A stretch of 64,000 nucleotides of DNA from Allokutzneria oryzae (GCF_042429765.1 NZ_JBHLZU010000027.1:434001-498000), one strand, 5' to 3'. Shown: positions 26,175 through 34,574, counted from the first letter of the stretch. Notes: generated by a model from the letters alone, not told the origin. Program-made: numbers and translations.

Positions 26175-26390
26175 TCAGGCCTTGGCGGCCTTTCCGGCCT
26201 CCTCGGCCGTCTTGCCGTCGCCGAACTCCGCGACGAACTCCTCGTCCAGGTCCGTCTCCCGGTCGCCGATGTGCAGCGTCTGCTGCGTGTACGGGCGAAC
26301 GACGTTCGGATCACCGGGGCCGGTGTGCTCGGGCTCGGGCTCGGTCTCTGGCAGCGCTTGGAGGCGTGAGATGTCGGTGTTCGGTTCCAT
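26175..26390 (-). CDS. Candidate LanKC substrate: cysteine-free 71-residue peptide
   Basis: Begins at ATG 26390 with AGGGAGA seven bases upstream, and codon choice is typical for the genome. The N-terminus reads MEPNTDISRLQALPE, close to the (I/L)xxLQ leader helix recognised by class III LanKC enzymes, followed by an acidic Pro/Glu stretch. The presumed core has several Thr (in YTQQTLHIGDRETD and GKTAEE) but no cysteine. The only Ser is in the leader. It lies 22 bp after the LanKC stop on the same strand. If it is a substrate, the expected product would contain dehydrobutyrine but no thioether bridges. Alternatively it is a regulatory or immunity peptide that happens to be co-transcribed. Confidence 0.72.
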   Translation of the reverse strand: MEPNTDISRLQALPETEPEPEHTGPGDPNVVRPYTQQTLHIGDRETDLDEEFVAEFGDGKTAEEAGKAAKA

Positions 26391-26412
26391 GGTGCTTCTC
26401 CCTATCTCGGTG

Positions 26413-29139
26413 TCATACGAAGCTGGTCCGCTCGCAGGCACGCGCACCCGCGGTGAGCGGACGTCCGCTCGGCGGTGACCACGGGGCCCCGATCCCGTGT
26501 CGCAGCCGCACCAGGAAGCCGAGCGTCCCGGCGGCTCCGGTGCCGTGTGAGAAGTCGTCACGCCGCCAGCCCGCACCCGGAACGAGCCACCGGCCGTCCC
26601 TCTGGTAGGCGTGACTGCTGATGATCTGGCCGATCCGCTCGGCCCACAACTGATATCGCCGCTCGCCGGTGGCCTCGTGCAGGTCCAGCAGGAACTCGCC
26701 GCCGCCCGCGAGCCCGTGCGCCGAGGACGGGGTGGGCACCCAGCGGCGTTGCCACACCGACAGCGCCGCCCGCTCGGCCAGCTCCAGCCAGGTGTGCTCC
26801 CCGGTCGCGCGCCACAACCGGACCAGGAACGAGCCGATCCCGGCCGTACCCGCCGCCCAGGAGTCGGCCGCTCGCGCGGTCGTGCCGGTGTGCTCGGGCC
26901 AGCGCACCCCGGAGCCGTCCTGCACCGCGGTGCTCGCCATGGCGCGGCCCGCGATCCCGGCCAGCTCCAGGAGGTCGCCCCGGCCCAGCGTCGCCGCCGC
27001 GGAGAGCAGGAAGGCCCCGATCCCGGCCGTGCCGTGCGCCAGCCCGTACGCGGAGCCGCCCTGGGACCGCGCGGCGAATGCCGCTGACGGCGCCCAGGTC
27101 AGGCCGTGGTCGTCCAGCCGCGCCTCGTGCGCGAGGTGCTCGGCGACCGCCTCGATCCGGCCGAGCAGCCCGGGGTCGCCCGAGGCGACGGTCAGCGCGC
27201 ACATCGCCAGACCCGCACCGGCGATCCCGCTGGCGAGGTCGAGGTTCGGCCAGCGCGTCGGCAACCGGTGCGCCCACCCCAGCGCCTCGTCGGCCAGCCC
27301 GGCGTCGTCGAGCACCACACCGGCTCGGTGCAGCACCATGACCGCCCCGGCCCGTCCCTGAAGCAGCCCGGGAGCGGTCAACGGCTCGGCGCGCATCTTC
27401 TCCAGCAGCCAGGCCGATCCCGTCCGGACGGCCTCGCGAACCTCCGCGTCCCCGGTCGCCTCGGCGGCGGCGACCACCGTGCCGAGTCCGCCCGCCGCGC
27501 CGCAGGACACCGCGCAGACGTCCTGCCTGGAGTCCACAGTGGACCAAAGATGGCTGTTTCCCGGCCGCATGGCGGAGATCAGGTGGTCGAGGCCGTCGGA
27601 GACCACCGTGTCGACCTCCGGGATGTCACCGCTGCGCGGGGAGCGCGCAACGGCCTCGCGGCGCACCGGCAGCGCGTCGAGGAACCGCCCGGCCCTGGTC
27701 AGGGTCCACCGCCGGTCCGGATCCGCATCCTGAAGGCCGTCGACCAGCGGGCGAAGACGGCTCAGCACCGCGTGTTCCGAGCAGACCAGGTCCAGCCAGC
27801 GCTTGCGCTGGGCGATCCGCTCCGCCATCTGTCCACTGTGGACTGGTTCGGCGCCGGTCGCCAGGAACACCAGCACCGAGCCGAGCGCGTACCGGTCGGC
27901 GGCGGTGGTCCTCGGCATCCCGGCGAACTGCTCGTGCGGGGCGTAGCCGGGCGTTCCGGACGCGGACATCGTCGCGCCCTGCTCGGCGGCCAGCTCCATG
28001 TCGATCAGCGTCAGCCCGCCGTCCGGCCGCACCACCACGTTGCCCGGCGTCAGGTCCCCGAGGACCAGTCCGTCCGCGTGCACCTTGGCCAGCAGCGCCA
28101 TCAGGTCCTTCGCCACCGTGACCAGCCGTTGCCAGGCGAGGCCCGGCCCGTCGGACCCGGCGAGCCACCGGCGCAGCGACTGCCCCTCGATCAGCTGCTG
28201 AGCGAGGAAGTCGTCGCCGTCCTGGGAGAACTCCGCGACGAACCGGGGAGTCACGCCGAGCGGCTCGAACCGGCGCAGCATCGCGGCCTCGTGCCGCTGG
28301 ATGTCCCGGACGTCGCCGCCCGCTCCGTCGTCACCGACGTGCGCGCGGGCCTGCTTGACCACAACGGTCTCACCGGTCTCGGTGTCGACCGCGCGGTACA
28401 CGCCGCCCTTGTTGGCGTGCCGGATCGCCTCCACCGCAAGGAAACGGTCGCCGAGCAGCACGCCGGCCGAGTCGGACTTCTTGCCCACCAAAGCTTTCCG
28501 CGACTCCGGGAACGGCCACGTGGTCCAGGACGGCACGGTGAACCACGGATCGCGACGGTCCTCCACCGTGCCGCCGTCCGGAGTGAGCAGCATGTCCCGA
28601 TAGTCCCCGTCTGCGCTCAGCGTCGGGTTCGCCAGGAAGCAGCCGTAACGGCAGTGCACCAGGCTGCCGGCGCGGTAGGGGCGGTCGGAGAGGATGCGCG
28701 GTCCGCACAGACCCGCCGTCGCGCGGTCGAGCCGCTGGGCGAGCACCCGCAGCTGCGCGTCGTCCTCGGGGTAGACGGTGATGAACTTGCCCGCGCCGCT
28801 TCGGGTGCAGCGCGGTCCGTTGAGGTCGCGCAGCACCGTGCGCGACACGGCGAACTTGAAGGCGGCCCGGTGCTCCGCGAGCACCCGCACCGCGCGTTCG
28901 AGGACGCGCTCGGAGTGCGTCACCGTCGCGGAGAGGTGGAGTTTCCAGCCTTGCCTGCGAATCCGGGTCCCCGGTGGCGTGATGGAGCACCACTGCTCGC
29001 CCAGGTGGACGGTCCGGTCCTGCTCCCCGCGCTCGGCGAGGACGCGTTCGGCCAGCGCGACGAAGGAGGGACGGCCCGTGCGGCGCGTGGGCTGATCGGC
29101 GGACGCGACGATCATGGTCACCTGTTTGGCCCCCTTCAT
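26413..29139 (-). CDS. lanKC: Class III lanthipeptide synthetase (LanKC)
   Basis: Encodes 908 residues. An N-terminal lyase-like region (about 1-220) holds GKFITVYPEDD and HCRYGCFLANP. The central Ser/Thr-kinase domain (about 235-500) has VVVKQAR with the ATP lysine near 263, LGDLTPGNVVV with the catalytic Asp near 361, and LIDMELA. The C-terminal LanC-like barrel (about 520-890) keeps the glycine-rich repeats but not the zinc ligands: WAAGTAGIG stands where W-C-x-G is expected, and SAHGLAGGG where CHG is expected. Loss of both cysteines is the hallmark of class III rather than class IV. ATG 29139 or ATG 29115 could be the start. A shared 17-bp motif lies 48-64 bp upstream. Confidence 0.9.
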   Translation of the reverse strand: MKGAKQVTMIVASADQPTRRTGRPSFVALAERVLAERGEQDRTVHLGEQWCSITPPGTRIRRQGWKLHLSATVTHSERVLERAVRVLAEHRAAFKFAVSRTVLRDLNGPRCTRSGAGKFITVYPEDDAQLRVLAQRLDRATAGLCGPRILSDRPYRAGSLVHCRYGCFLANPTLSADGDYRDMLLTPDGGTVEDRRDPWFTVPSWTTWPFPESRKALVGKKSDSAGVLLGDRFLAVEAIRHANKGGVYRAVDTETGETVVVKQARAHVGDDGAGGDVRDIQRHEAAMLRRFEPLGVTPRFVAEFSQDGDDFLAQQLIEGQSLRRWLAGSDGPGLAWQRLVTVAKDLMALLAKVHADGLVLGDLTPGNVVVRPDGGLTLIDMELAAEQGATMSASGTPGYAPHEQFAGMPRTTAADRYALGSVLVFLATGAEPVHSGQMAERIAQRKRWLDLVCSEHAVLSRLRPLVDGLQDADPDRRWTLTRAGRFLDALPVRREAVARSPRSGDIPEVDTVVSDGLDHLISAMRPGNSHLWSTVDSRQDVCAVSCGAAGGLGTVVAAAEATGDAEVREAVRTGSAWLLEKMRAEPLTAPGLLQGRAGAVMVLHRAGVVLDDAGLADEALGWAHRLPTRWPNLDLASGIAGAGLAMCALTVASGDPGLLGRIEAVAEHLAHEARLDDHGLTWAPSAAFAARSQGGSAYGLAHGTAGIGAFLLSAAATLGRGDLLELAGIAGRAMASTAVQDGSGVRWPEHTGTTARAADSWAAGTAGIGSFLVRLWRATGEHTWLELAERAALSVWQRRWVPTPSSAHGLAGGGEFLLDLHEATGERRYQLWAERIGQIISSHAYQRDGRWLVPGAGWRRDDFSHGTGAAGTLGFLVRLRHGIGAPWSPPSGRPLTAGARACERTSFV

Positions 29140-29186
29140 GTGGGCTTCCGGCTGCGGAAGGCAATCTGCCGCTCACCCAGGTGGCG

Positions 29187-29203
29187 GAGCATCGGGGAAA
29201 CCC
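29187..29203 (-). promoter_or_regulatory. Shared upstream element, LanKC copy
   Basis: On the minus strand this reads GGGTTTCCCCGATGCTC, identical over 17 bp to 33120-33136 upstream of the FAD oxidase. The flanks are also alike (ATGA-G before this copy, ATGT-GG before the other). It contains the dyad GGGG-TTT-CCCC. The element is 48-64 bp from the LanKC ATG, a plausible activator or sigma-factor position. Confidence 0.7.
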
Positions 29204-29222
29204 CTCATTTCGTTACTGCGTA

Positions 29223-29235
29223 GCACGTCACGTGC
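29223..29235. promoter_or_regulatory. Palindrome GCACGTCACGTGC
   Basis: A perfect 6-bp dyad around a single central base lies about 90 bp upstream of LanKC. Such ACGT-core palindromes are frequent operators, but no specific regulator can be assigned. Confidence 0.4.
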
Positions 29236-29671
29236 CGCAGTCGGGGCATCACCGAAAGCGATCGCCACTGGTCGATGCTCCGTTCGTGTGCGGTGAGGCG
29301 CTCCTGTGACGTGGCCGCGGGTGCCCGTGGTTCCGCCCCGTCCGGCACCTGCGGAAGGTGGGCACGTTCAGGAGTTTGCTGGGATCGCGGTCGTGGTCCG
29401 TTTCCGCGTGCGGCCGGCGGTCCCGTATTTTTGGTCGGTCGTGACCTACGCCGATCGGCCCGCGGCCAAGCGGCATGAGTAAGGTCGTCCGGCCCGGTGA
29501 ACGGGAACCCCGCGTGCGGTGACGGCGATCACCACGCGTCCATGCAGGTGAACGTCCGGATTGGTGAGGAGTTGCCCTGGTCGGCATCATTGCTGGCACG
29601 CAGGCGAGTACAGGTCTGCGCTCTCCGAGCATGCCCCGGGGGCGTGGGCGCCCCGAGGGGTGGATGCCGTA

Positions 29672-32584
29672 ATGCAGAAGAGGGTCGGCGGCGCGGTGCG
29701 CCCGCTGGTCGGACGCGAGACCGAGAAGGACGCGCTCACCCGCGCGATCACCCGACTCTCCGAGGGCGAGGGCGGTGGCCTGTTCCTCGCCGGTGACCCC
29801 GGCATCGGCAAGAGCCGGCTGCTGACCGACCTCACCTGGCGCGCGTCCATGCGCGGGCTGACCGTGGTCAGCGGGCGCTCCGCCGAGTTCGAGCGGGACC
29901 TGCCCTTCGGGGTCTTCGTCGACGCGCTCGACGACTACCTCGCCGACCTCCAGCCGGGAGAGCTGGAGGCGCTGGGCCGGGCGCACGTCGCCCAGCTCGC
30001 CGCCGTGTTCCCCTCGCTCGCCGACCACGCGCCGGCGCAGGACCAGGAGTCCTCGTCGCCCTCGGTGCGGTTCCGGATCTACCGCGCGATGCGGGAGCTG
30101 CTCGACGTCCTCGCCAAGGACAGCAGCGTGGTGCTCGCCCTGGACGACCTGCACTGGGCCGACCGCGCGTCCATCGAGCTGATGGAGCACCTGCTCCGGC
30201 ACCCGCCGCGCGGCCGGGTGCTCGTCGCCGCCGCCTACCGGCCGCGCCAGCTCGCCCCACAGCTGTCCAACGCGCTGCTGCTGGCCAACACCCAGTGGCA
30301 CTTCGAGGTCGTCGAGGTCGCCCCGCTCACCCGAGCCGAGACCGCCGCCCTGCTGGAGATCGACTCCGACGACCCGCGCCTGGCCGGGCTGTTCGAGGCG
30401 AGCAGGGGCAACCCGTTCTACGCGGAGGCGCTGTCGGAGGTCGCCACCGAGGCGCGTTACCTGCCCGGCGTCTTCACCGAGGGCAGCGCGCCGCCTGCTG
30501 TCCTCGCCGCGTTGCGCTCGGAGCTCTACCGCCTGTCCGACATCGTTCGCAGGGCGGCGGGGGCGGCCGCGGTGCTGGGCGACCCGTTCACGCCGGACCT
30601 GGTCGCCGAGGTCGCGGAGCTGGACGTGCCGACCGCCGTCGCCGCGTTGGACGAACTGGTCCGCCAGGACGTCGTGCGGGTCTCCGCTGGTGGCAGTCAG
30701 TTCGGTTTCCGCCATCCGCTCGTGCGCAGTGTCACCTACCAGGACACGGAGTCGGTGTGGCGCTTCGCCGCCCACCGGCGGGCCGCCGAGGCGCTGCGAG
30801 CTCGTCGCAGCCCCGTCCTGCTCTACGCGCACCACCTCGAACGGTCGGCGCAGCCCGGGGACCACGACGCGGCGGGCGTCCTCGCCGACGCGGCCCGCAG
30901 CGTGCTCTCCACCGCACCGGACACCGCGGCGGGCTGGTTGCAGACGGCGCTGCGGCTGCTGCCCATCGGGGGGTCGCACCACGCGCACCGCATCGAGATG
31001 CTGACCAGCCTCGCCACGGCGTTCTCCGCGATCGGTCAGACCACTCGCAGCAGAGACCTCATGCACGAGGTGCTCGACCTGCTGCCCAAGGACAGCGAGC
31101 AGCGGCTGGACATCGTCCTTCGTCTGTCCAAAGTGGAGCGTGGGCTGGGGCGGGCCAACGAGGCACGCGCGCTGGTCGTGCGTGAGCTGGAGAACGCGGG
31201 GGAGGGCAACCGTTCCGGCCGTGCGGGCGCGCTGCTGGAGATCGCCATCATCAACCTCGCCGAGGGGGACGTGCCGGAGGCGTGCCACTGGGCGGAGGAC
31301 GCGTTGGCGCTCTCCTCGGGCACCGACCTGGTGGACCGGCTCAACTCCGCCGTCGCCGCCGCGATGATCATGGCGACCGCCCCTGGCCGGGCGACGCCCC
31401 CGCTGGTCGACCAGGTCCTGGCCGCGGTCCCGGCGATCGACGCCGCCTCCGACGAGGAGATCGGCAGGCACTTCAGCCTCGTCGTCTCCGCGATCACGAC
31501 CGTCATGTGGGTCGAGCGCATCGACGACTCTGTCCGGCACTACACCCGCGCGATGAACCTCGCCCGGCAGAGCACCCACCGTGACTCGATCATGGCCGTC
31601 ATCCTCGCCAGCGCCGAGGCGCACTCCTGGCAGGGCGCCCTCGACGAGAGTGAGGCCGCGGCGGAGGACGCGCTGGAAGCCGCGATGCTCACCGACAACG
31701 AGGAGCAGTGCCTGATCGCCTGGACCGCGCTGTCCGCGGTCGCGATGTGGCGCGGTGACATCGAGGAGGCGCTGCGCTTCAGCAGGATGGCTCTGGGCGG
31801 AGAGGACTCCGCGACCAGCGGCCGCAGCCGCGCAGCCGGGTACTACACGGCGTGGGCGCTGCTGGTGAAGGGAGAACCGGCCGAGGCGCGCAGGCGGATG
31901 ATGGCCGCCATCGGTGACGAGAGCATGGCCTCGGTCGCGGTGCTCATGCGCCCTCCCGTGCTGGAGATCCTGGTTCGCATCGAGCTCGCCCTGGACGACA
32001 TCGACGCCGCTGAGGCGTGGGCGCGCAGGATCGACCCGCAGGTCGGCGAGGTCCTGCCCGGCCGGTGGGGGATGCGGCACCTGGCGCACGCGCAGGTGCT
32101 GCTCGCCAGGAACCGCGTCGACGAAGCCGCCGCTCTGGCGGCGGAGGGCGCACGGCTGTGCGCGAGCGTTGGCATGCGGCTCTACGAGGGGCGGTGTCGG
32201 CTGGTGGCCGGGATCGCGCTCGGTGAGCTGGGCAAGCACGACGAGGCCCGGGTGGAGTTCGGGGCGGCGAAGGACCTGTTCGCCGCGCGGGGCGCCAAGC
32301 GGCTGCACGAGGACGTGGTCACCGCGCAGCGGCAGCTCGGGGCGAAGATGCCGCGGCGGCGCGGTGGCGCCGCGCAGGACGGGTTGATGGCGCTGACCGC
32401 GAGGGAGCGCGAGGTCGCCGAGCTGATCAGCCAGGGGCGGACGAACAAGCAGGTCGCCGAGCACCTGTTCGTCAGCCCCAAGACCGTCGAGGCGCACGTC
32501 TCGCGCATCTTCAACAAGCTCAACGTCTCCAGCCGGTCCGGTCTGACCGCCGTGGTCTTCGCCGCCCGCAGCGCCCGCGACTAG
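29672..32584 (+). CDS. LAL-family (large ATP-binding LuxR) transcriptional regulator
   Basis: Encodes 970 residues. The N-terminal AAA-type NTPase has Walker A AGDPGIGKS at 40-48 and Walker B VVLALDDLHW near 152. A long helical-repeat middle region contains many TPR-like Ala/Leu segments. The LuxR-type helix-turn-helix is at the C-terminus: LTAREREVAELISQGRTNKQ (from about 908) and VSPKTVEAHVSRIFNKL. LAL proteins are pathway activators in antibiotic and lipid clusters. ATG 29672 is chosen because the NTPase domain starts right after it; an upstream in-frame ATG at 29561 would add 37 residues of poor quality. It sits between LanKC and the oxidase, which share an upstream motif, and so is a candidate regulator of both. 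Confidence 0.9.
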   Translation: MQKRVGGAVRPLVGRETEKDALTRAITRLSEGEGGGLFLAGDPGIGKSRLLTDLTWRASMRGLTVVSGRSAEFERDLPFGVFVDALDDYLADLQPGELEALGRAHVAQLAAVFPSLADHAPAQDQESSSPSVRFRIYRAMRELLDVLAKDSSVVLALDDLHWADRASIELMEHLLRHPPRGRVLVAAAYRPRQLAPQLSNALLLANTQWHFEVVEVAPLTRAETAALLEIDSDDPRLAGLFEASRGNPFYAEALSEVATEARYLPGVFTEGSAPPAVLAALRSELYRLSDIVRRAAGAAAVLGDPFTPDLVAEVAELDVPTAVAALDELVRQDVVRVSAGGSQFGFRHPLVRSVTYQDTESVWRFAAHRRAAEALRARRSPVLLYAHHLERSAQPGDHDAAGVLADAARSVLSTAPDTAAGWLQTALRLLPIGGSHHAHRIEMLTSLATAFSAIGQTTRSRDLMHEVLDLLPKDSEQRLDIVLRLSKVERGLGRANEARALVVRELENAGEGNRSGRAGALLEIAIINLAEGDVPEACHWAEDALALSSGTDLVDRLNSAVAAAMIMATAPGRATPPLVDQVLAAVPAIDAASDEEIGRHFSLVVSAITTVMWVERIDDSVRHYTRAMNLARQSTHRDSIMAVILASAEAHSWQGALDESEAAAEDALEAAMLTDNEEQCLIAWTALSAVAMWRGDIEEALRFSRMALGGEDSATSGRSRAAGYYTAWALLVKGEPAEARRRMMAAIGDESMASVAVLMRPPVLEILVRIELALDDIDAAEAWARRIDPQVGEVLPGRWGMRHLAHAQVLLARNRVDEAAALAAEGARLCASVGMRLYEGRCRLVAGIALGELGKHDEARVEFGAAKDLFAARGAKRLHEDVVTAQRQLGAKMPRRRGGAAQDGLMALTAREREVAELISQGRTNKQVAEHLFVSPKTVEAHVSRIFNKLNVSSRSGLTAVVFAARSARD

Positions 32585-32594
32585 GCCGCACCCG

Positions 32595-32819
32595 GCAAGT
32601 GGTAACACCACTCCACCGCCCCCTGGCGTCCTCTCCCGCGTGCCCCTCGTGTCGCGTTTTGTAGTCTTAATGCGTTTTGGGAGCGCTCTTTTGCGCATTT
32701 AGGTGGAAAAACGCGAAAACCTCAACCGCGTCAGCTGGTCCGCGCGTGCACGGGGTGCGGGGGCGGCGCCAGCTCGGGGTATCGGGACGACTTGCAGGGT
32801 AGGCGCTAGGTCGTGTCCT
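32595..32819. repeat. 225-bp tandem repeat, unit 1
   Basis: Unit 1 starts with an AGTGGT-AAC-ACCACT hairpin (32598-32612). After shared text it contains the 61-bp palindromic element (32654-32714), then CGCGAAAACCTC and a GTGCACGGGGTGCGGGGGCG segment. Unit 2 repeats these in the same order and spacing up to about the last third, where the two diverge. The first hairpin, 13 bp past the LAL stop, may act as its terminator. Confidence 0.85.
32654..32714. repeat. 61-bp palindromic element, copy 1
   Basis: Begins GCGTTTTGTAGTCTTAATGC and ends in GGTGGAAAAACGC around a GAGCGCTC centre. Its arms are imperfect (about 14 of 21 positions pair). The same 61-bp length and centre recur at 32879-32939 and, with perfect arms, at 56570-56630. 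Confidence 0.8.
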
Positions 32820-32995
32820 GCAGGTGGTAGCACCACTCCGCCGCCCCCTGGCGCTCTCTCTCGCGTGCCCCTCGTGTCGCGTTTTGTAGTCTTGATGCGT
32901 TTTGGGAGCGCTCTTTTACGCATTTAGGTGGAAAAACGCGAAAACCTCGACCGCGCCCGCTGGTTCGCGTGTGCACGGGGTGCGGGGGCGGGTTG
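32820..32995. repeat. 225-bp tandem repeat, unit 2 (incomplete)
   Basis: Matches unit 1 at an offset of 225 bp from 32820 to about 32995, with scattered substitutions (for example AGC for AAC in the first hairpin, TTGATGCG for TTAATGCG in the palindrome). The similarity ends in the GTGCACGGGGTGCGGGGGCG segment. Confidence 0.85.
32879..32939. repeat. 61-bp palindromic element, copy 2
   Basis: Second copy within the tandem repeat. It differs from copy 1 by a G in TTGATGCG and an A in TTTTACGC. Confidence 0.8.
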
Positions 32996-33119
32996 GCTCG
33001 ATGGCTCGGGGAGGGGAGCACTCCCGTCTGCGGGTTCGAGTGCGGGACGGACTACATGGCGTGCACGTCACCTGGCGTGTGATGGGGCGGTCACCCCGCA
33101 CCCTGCCCGGCGGATGTGG

Positions 33120-33136
33120 GGGTTTCCCCGATGCTC
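33120..33136 (+). promoter_or_regulatory. Shared upstream element, FAD-oxidase copy
   Basis: GGGTTTCCCCGATGCTC, identical to the minus-strand sequence upstream of LanKC. It lies 65-81 bp before the oxidase ATG, on the coding strand, so it has the same orientation relative to its gene as the LanKC copy. Confidence 0.7.
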
Positions 33137-33200
33137 GGGGGTGGGCGTCGGCGGCAGTCTGGATCGCGTGAGGACTGCGGCTGAAGCCAGGAGGTCGAGG

Positions 33201-34574
33201 ATGCGCATCGAACTCGGCCTGCTGCGCATGTGTCTGACCGGGGCCGTGCGCATCCCCGGCGATCCGGGTTATGAGGCGGACTGCCGGTCCTGGAACCTCG
33301 CGATGCACCAGCGGCCCGCGTTCGCGGTGACCGCGCGCACCGAGCAGGACGTGGCGGCCGCGGTGCGCTTCGCCTACGTGCGCGACCTGCCGGTCGGCGT
33401 GATGTGCACCGGGCACGGGCTGCCGCGGCCCTGCGACGACGGCGTCCTGATCAACACCGGGGAGATGCGGGGGGTCGAGGTCGACCCGGTGACCGAGACC
33501 GCGTGGGTGCAGGCGGGGGCCCGGTGGCAGGACGTGATCGACGCCGCGCAGCCGTACGGGCTCGCGCCGCTGTCGGGCTTCGCCTCGCACGACGGTGCGG
33601 TCGGCAGCACGCTCGGCGGCGGCATGGGCTGGCTGATGCGGCGGTACGGGGTGAGCGCCTCCAGCGTTGTGGGAGCGCGGGTGGTGCTCGCCGACGGGGA
33701 GCTCGTGGAGACCGGTGAGTCGCGGCATCCCGAGCTGTTGTGGGCGCTGCGTGGGGGCGGCGGGAACTTCGGCGTGGTGACCGGCCTGCGGCTAGTGCTC
33801 TACCCGGTGACCGAGGTTTACGGCGGCGGCGTCTACTACCCCATCGAACAGGCCGGACAGGTGCTGGAGGTCTACCGCGAGTGGGTGCGGGAGCTGCCGG
33901 CCGAGGTCAGCTCCGCGGTCTCGCTGGTGCGCTTCGCCTCGGGACCGGGGGTGCCCGAGCAGCTGCGGGGGCGGTGGGTGATCGGGGCGCGGGCGTGCCA
34001 CATCGGTGAGCGGCAGGAGGCGGAGACGCTGGTCAAACCGCTGCGCACGCTGCCGGGGGCGCTGCTGGACACCTACGGTCCCCTGCCGTACGGGCGGATC
34101 TCCGAGATCGCCATGCCGCAGCTGGAACCGACCCCGCACGTGAGCTTCGGGGTGCTGCTCGGCGAGCTGTCGGAGTCCGCGTGCGAGGAGCTGCTGGCCG
34201 TCGCCGGTCCGGAGAGCAGGGCGCCCTACGGGCAGCTGGAGGTGCGGCACATCGGCGGGGGGAACCGGCCGGCCGACGCCGAGGCCGGGCTCGGGCTGTG
34301 GGGCGCGGAGTTCGCGCTGTACTCCTCGATGCACACGCCGGTCGCCGACGAGGTCGCCGCCGCGCAGCGGTACTACAGCAGGCTCGGCCGCAGGCTGGCG
34401 CCGTTCGCCAGCGAGCGGACCACGCTGAACTTCCTGGGGCCGGCCAACACCGACCCCGACCGGGTGCGGCGCTCCTACCGCGACGACCACTACCAGCGGC
34501 TGCGGCGGATAAAGGGCATGTACGACCCGCACAACGTCTTCCGCTTCAACCACAACATCCCGCCCGCCGCGTAG
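33201..34574 (+). CDS. FAD-linked oxidase of the berberine-bridge (PCMH/BBE) type
   Basis: Encodes 457 residues from ATG 33201, with AGGAGGTCGAGG immediately upstream. The PCMH FAD domain includes CTGHGLPRP near residue 70, whose His is the usual 8-alpha-histidyl FAD ligand, and GSTLGGGMGWLMRRYG near 138. The BBE C-terminus reads YDPHNVFRFNHNIPP. The cysteine that gives a second covalent FAD bond in bicovalent members appears to be replaced in GFASHDGAVG. Such enzymes oxidise alcohols, sugars or polyketide and peptide products. No signal peptide is seen. The upstream element shared with LanKC suggests co-regulation and possibly a tailoring role. Confidence 0.88.
   Translation: MRIELGLLRMCLTGAVRIPGDPGYEADCRSWNLAMHQRPAFAVTARTEQDVAAAVRFAYVRDLPVGVMCTGHGLPRPCDDGVLINTGEMRGVEVDPVTETAWVQAGARWQDVIDAAQPYGLAPLSGFASHDGAVGSTLGGGMGWLMRRYGVSASSVVGARVVLADGELVETGESRHPELLWALRGGGGNFGVVTGLRLVLYPVTEVYGGGVYYPIEQAGQVLEVYREWVRELPAEVSSAVSLVRFASGPGVPEQLRGRWVIGARACHIGERQEAETLVKPLRTLPGALLDTYGPLPYGRISEIAMPQLEPTPHVSFGVLLGELSESACEELLAVAGPESRAPYGQLEVRHIGGGNRPADAEAGLGLWGAEFALYSSMHTPVADEVAAAQRYYSRLGRRLAPFASERTTLNFLGPANTDPDRVRRSYRDDHYQRLRRIKGMYDPHNVFRFNHNIPPAA

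Larger units (their letters stand above)
29140..29671. other. Divergent intergenic region between LanKC and the LAL regulator
   Basis: A 532-bp stretch with no supported gene. It contains the 17-bp element shared with the BBE oxidase promoter (29187-29203) and a perfect palindrome GCACGT-C-ACGTGC at 29223-29235, both close to LanKC. The remaining DNA before the LAL start shows no clear promoter box to my eye. Confidence 0.6.
32585..33200. other. Gene-free region with tandem 225-bp repeats
   Basis: A 616-bp gap between the LAL regulator and the FAD oxidase. Most of it is two successive copies of an imperfect repeat, each carrying a GTGGT-ACCAC hairpin and a 61-bp palindromic element. The last 65 or so bases hold the shared 17-bp element and the oxidase ribosome site. 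Open frames through the repeats are repeat-derived and unlikely to be genes. Confidence 0.75.

Noticed and set aside
26413..29139. Class IV (LanL) lanthipeptide synthetase
   Set aside because: The LanC barrel lacks the zinc cysteines (WAAG and SAHG in place of the WCxG and CHG motifs), which excludes class IV.
29275..29478. A Cys-containing 67-residue frame between LanKC and LAL, considered as lanthipeptide precursor
   Set aside because: No LxLQ-like leader, no ribosome site and Arg/Gly-rich composition. The peptide at 26175-26390 is a better candidate despite lacking cysteine.
29249..32698. A 1149-codon minus-strand frame opposite the LAL regulator
   Set aside because: It is antisense to an intact NTPase-LuxR protein, has low-complexity composition and starts inside a repeat.
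32699..32923. Repeated peptide beginning MRKRALPKRIK on the minus strand in each 225-bp unit and again at 56614
   Set aside because: It merely reflects the 61-bp palindromic element read in one frame. No ribosome site, and the continuation differs between copies.
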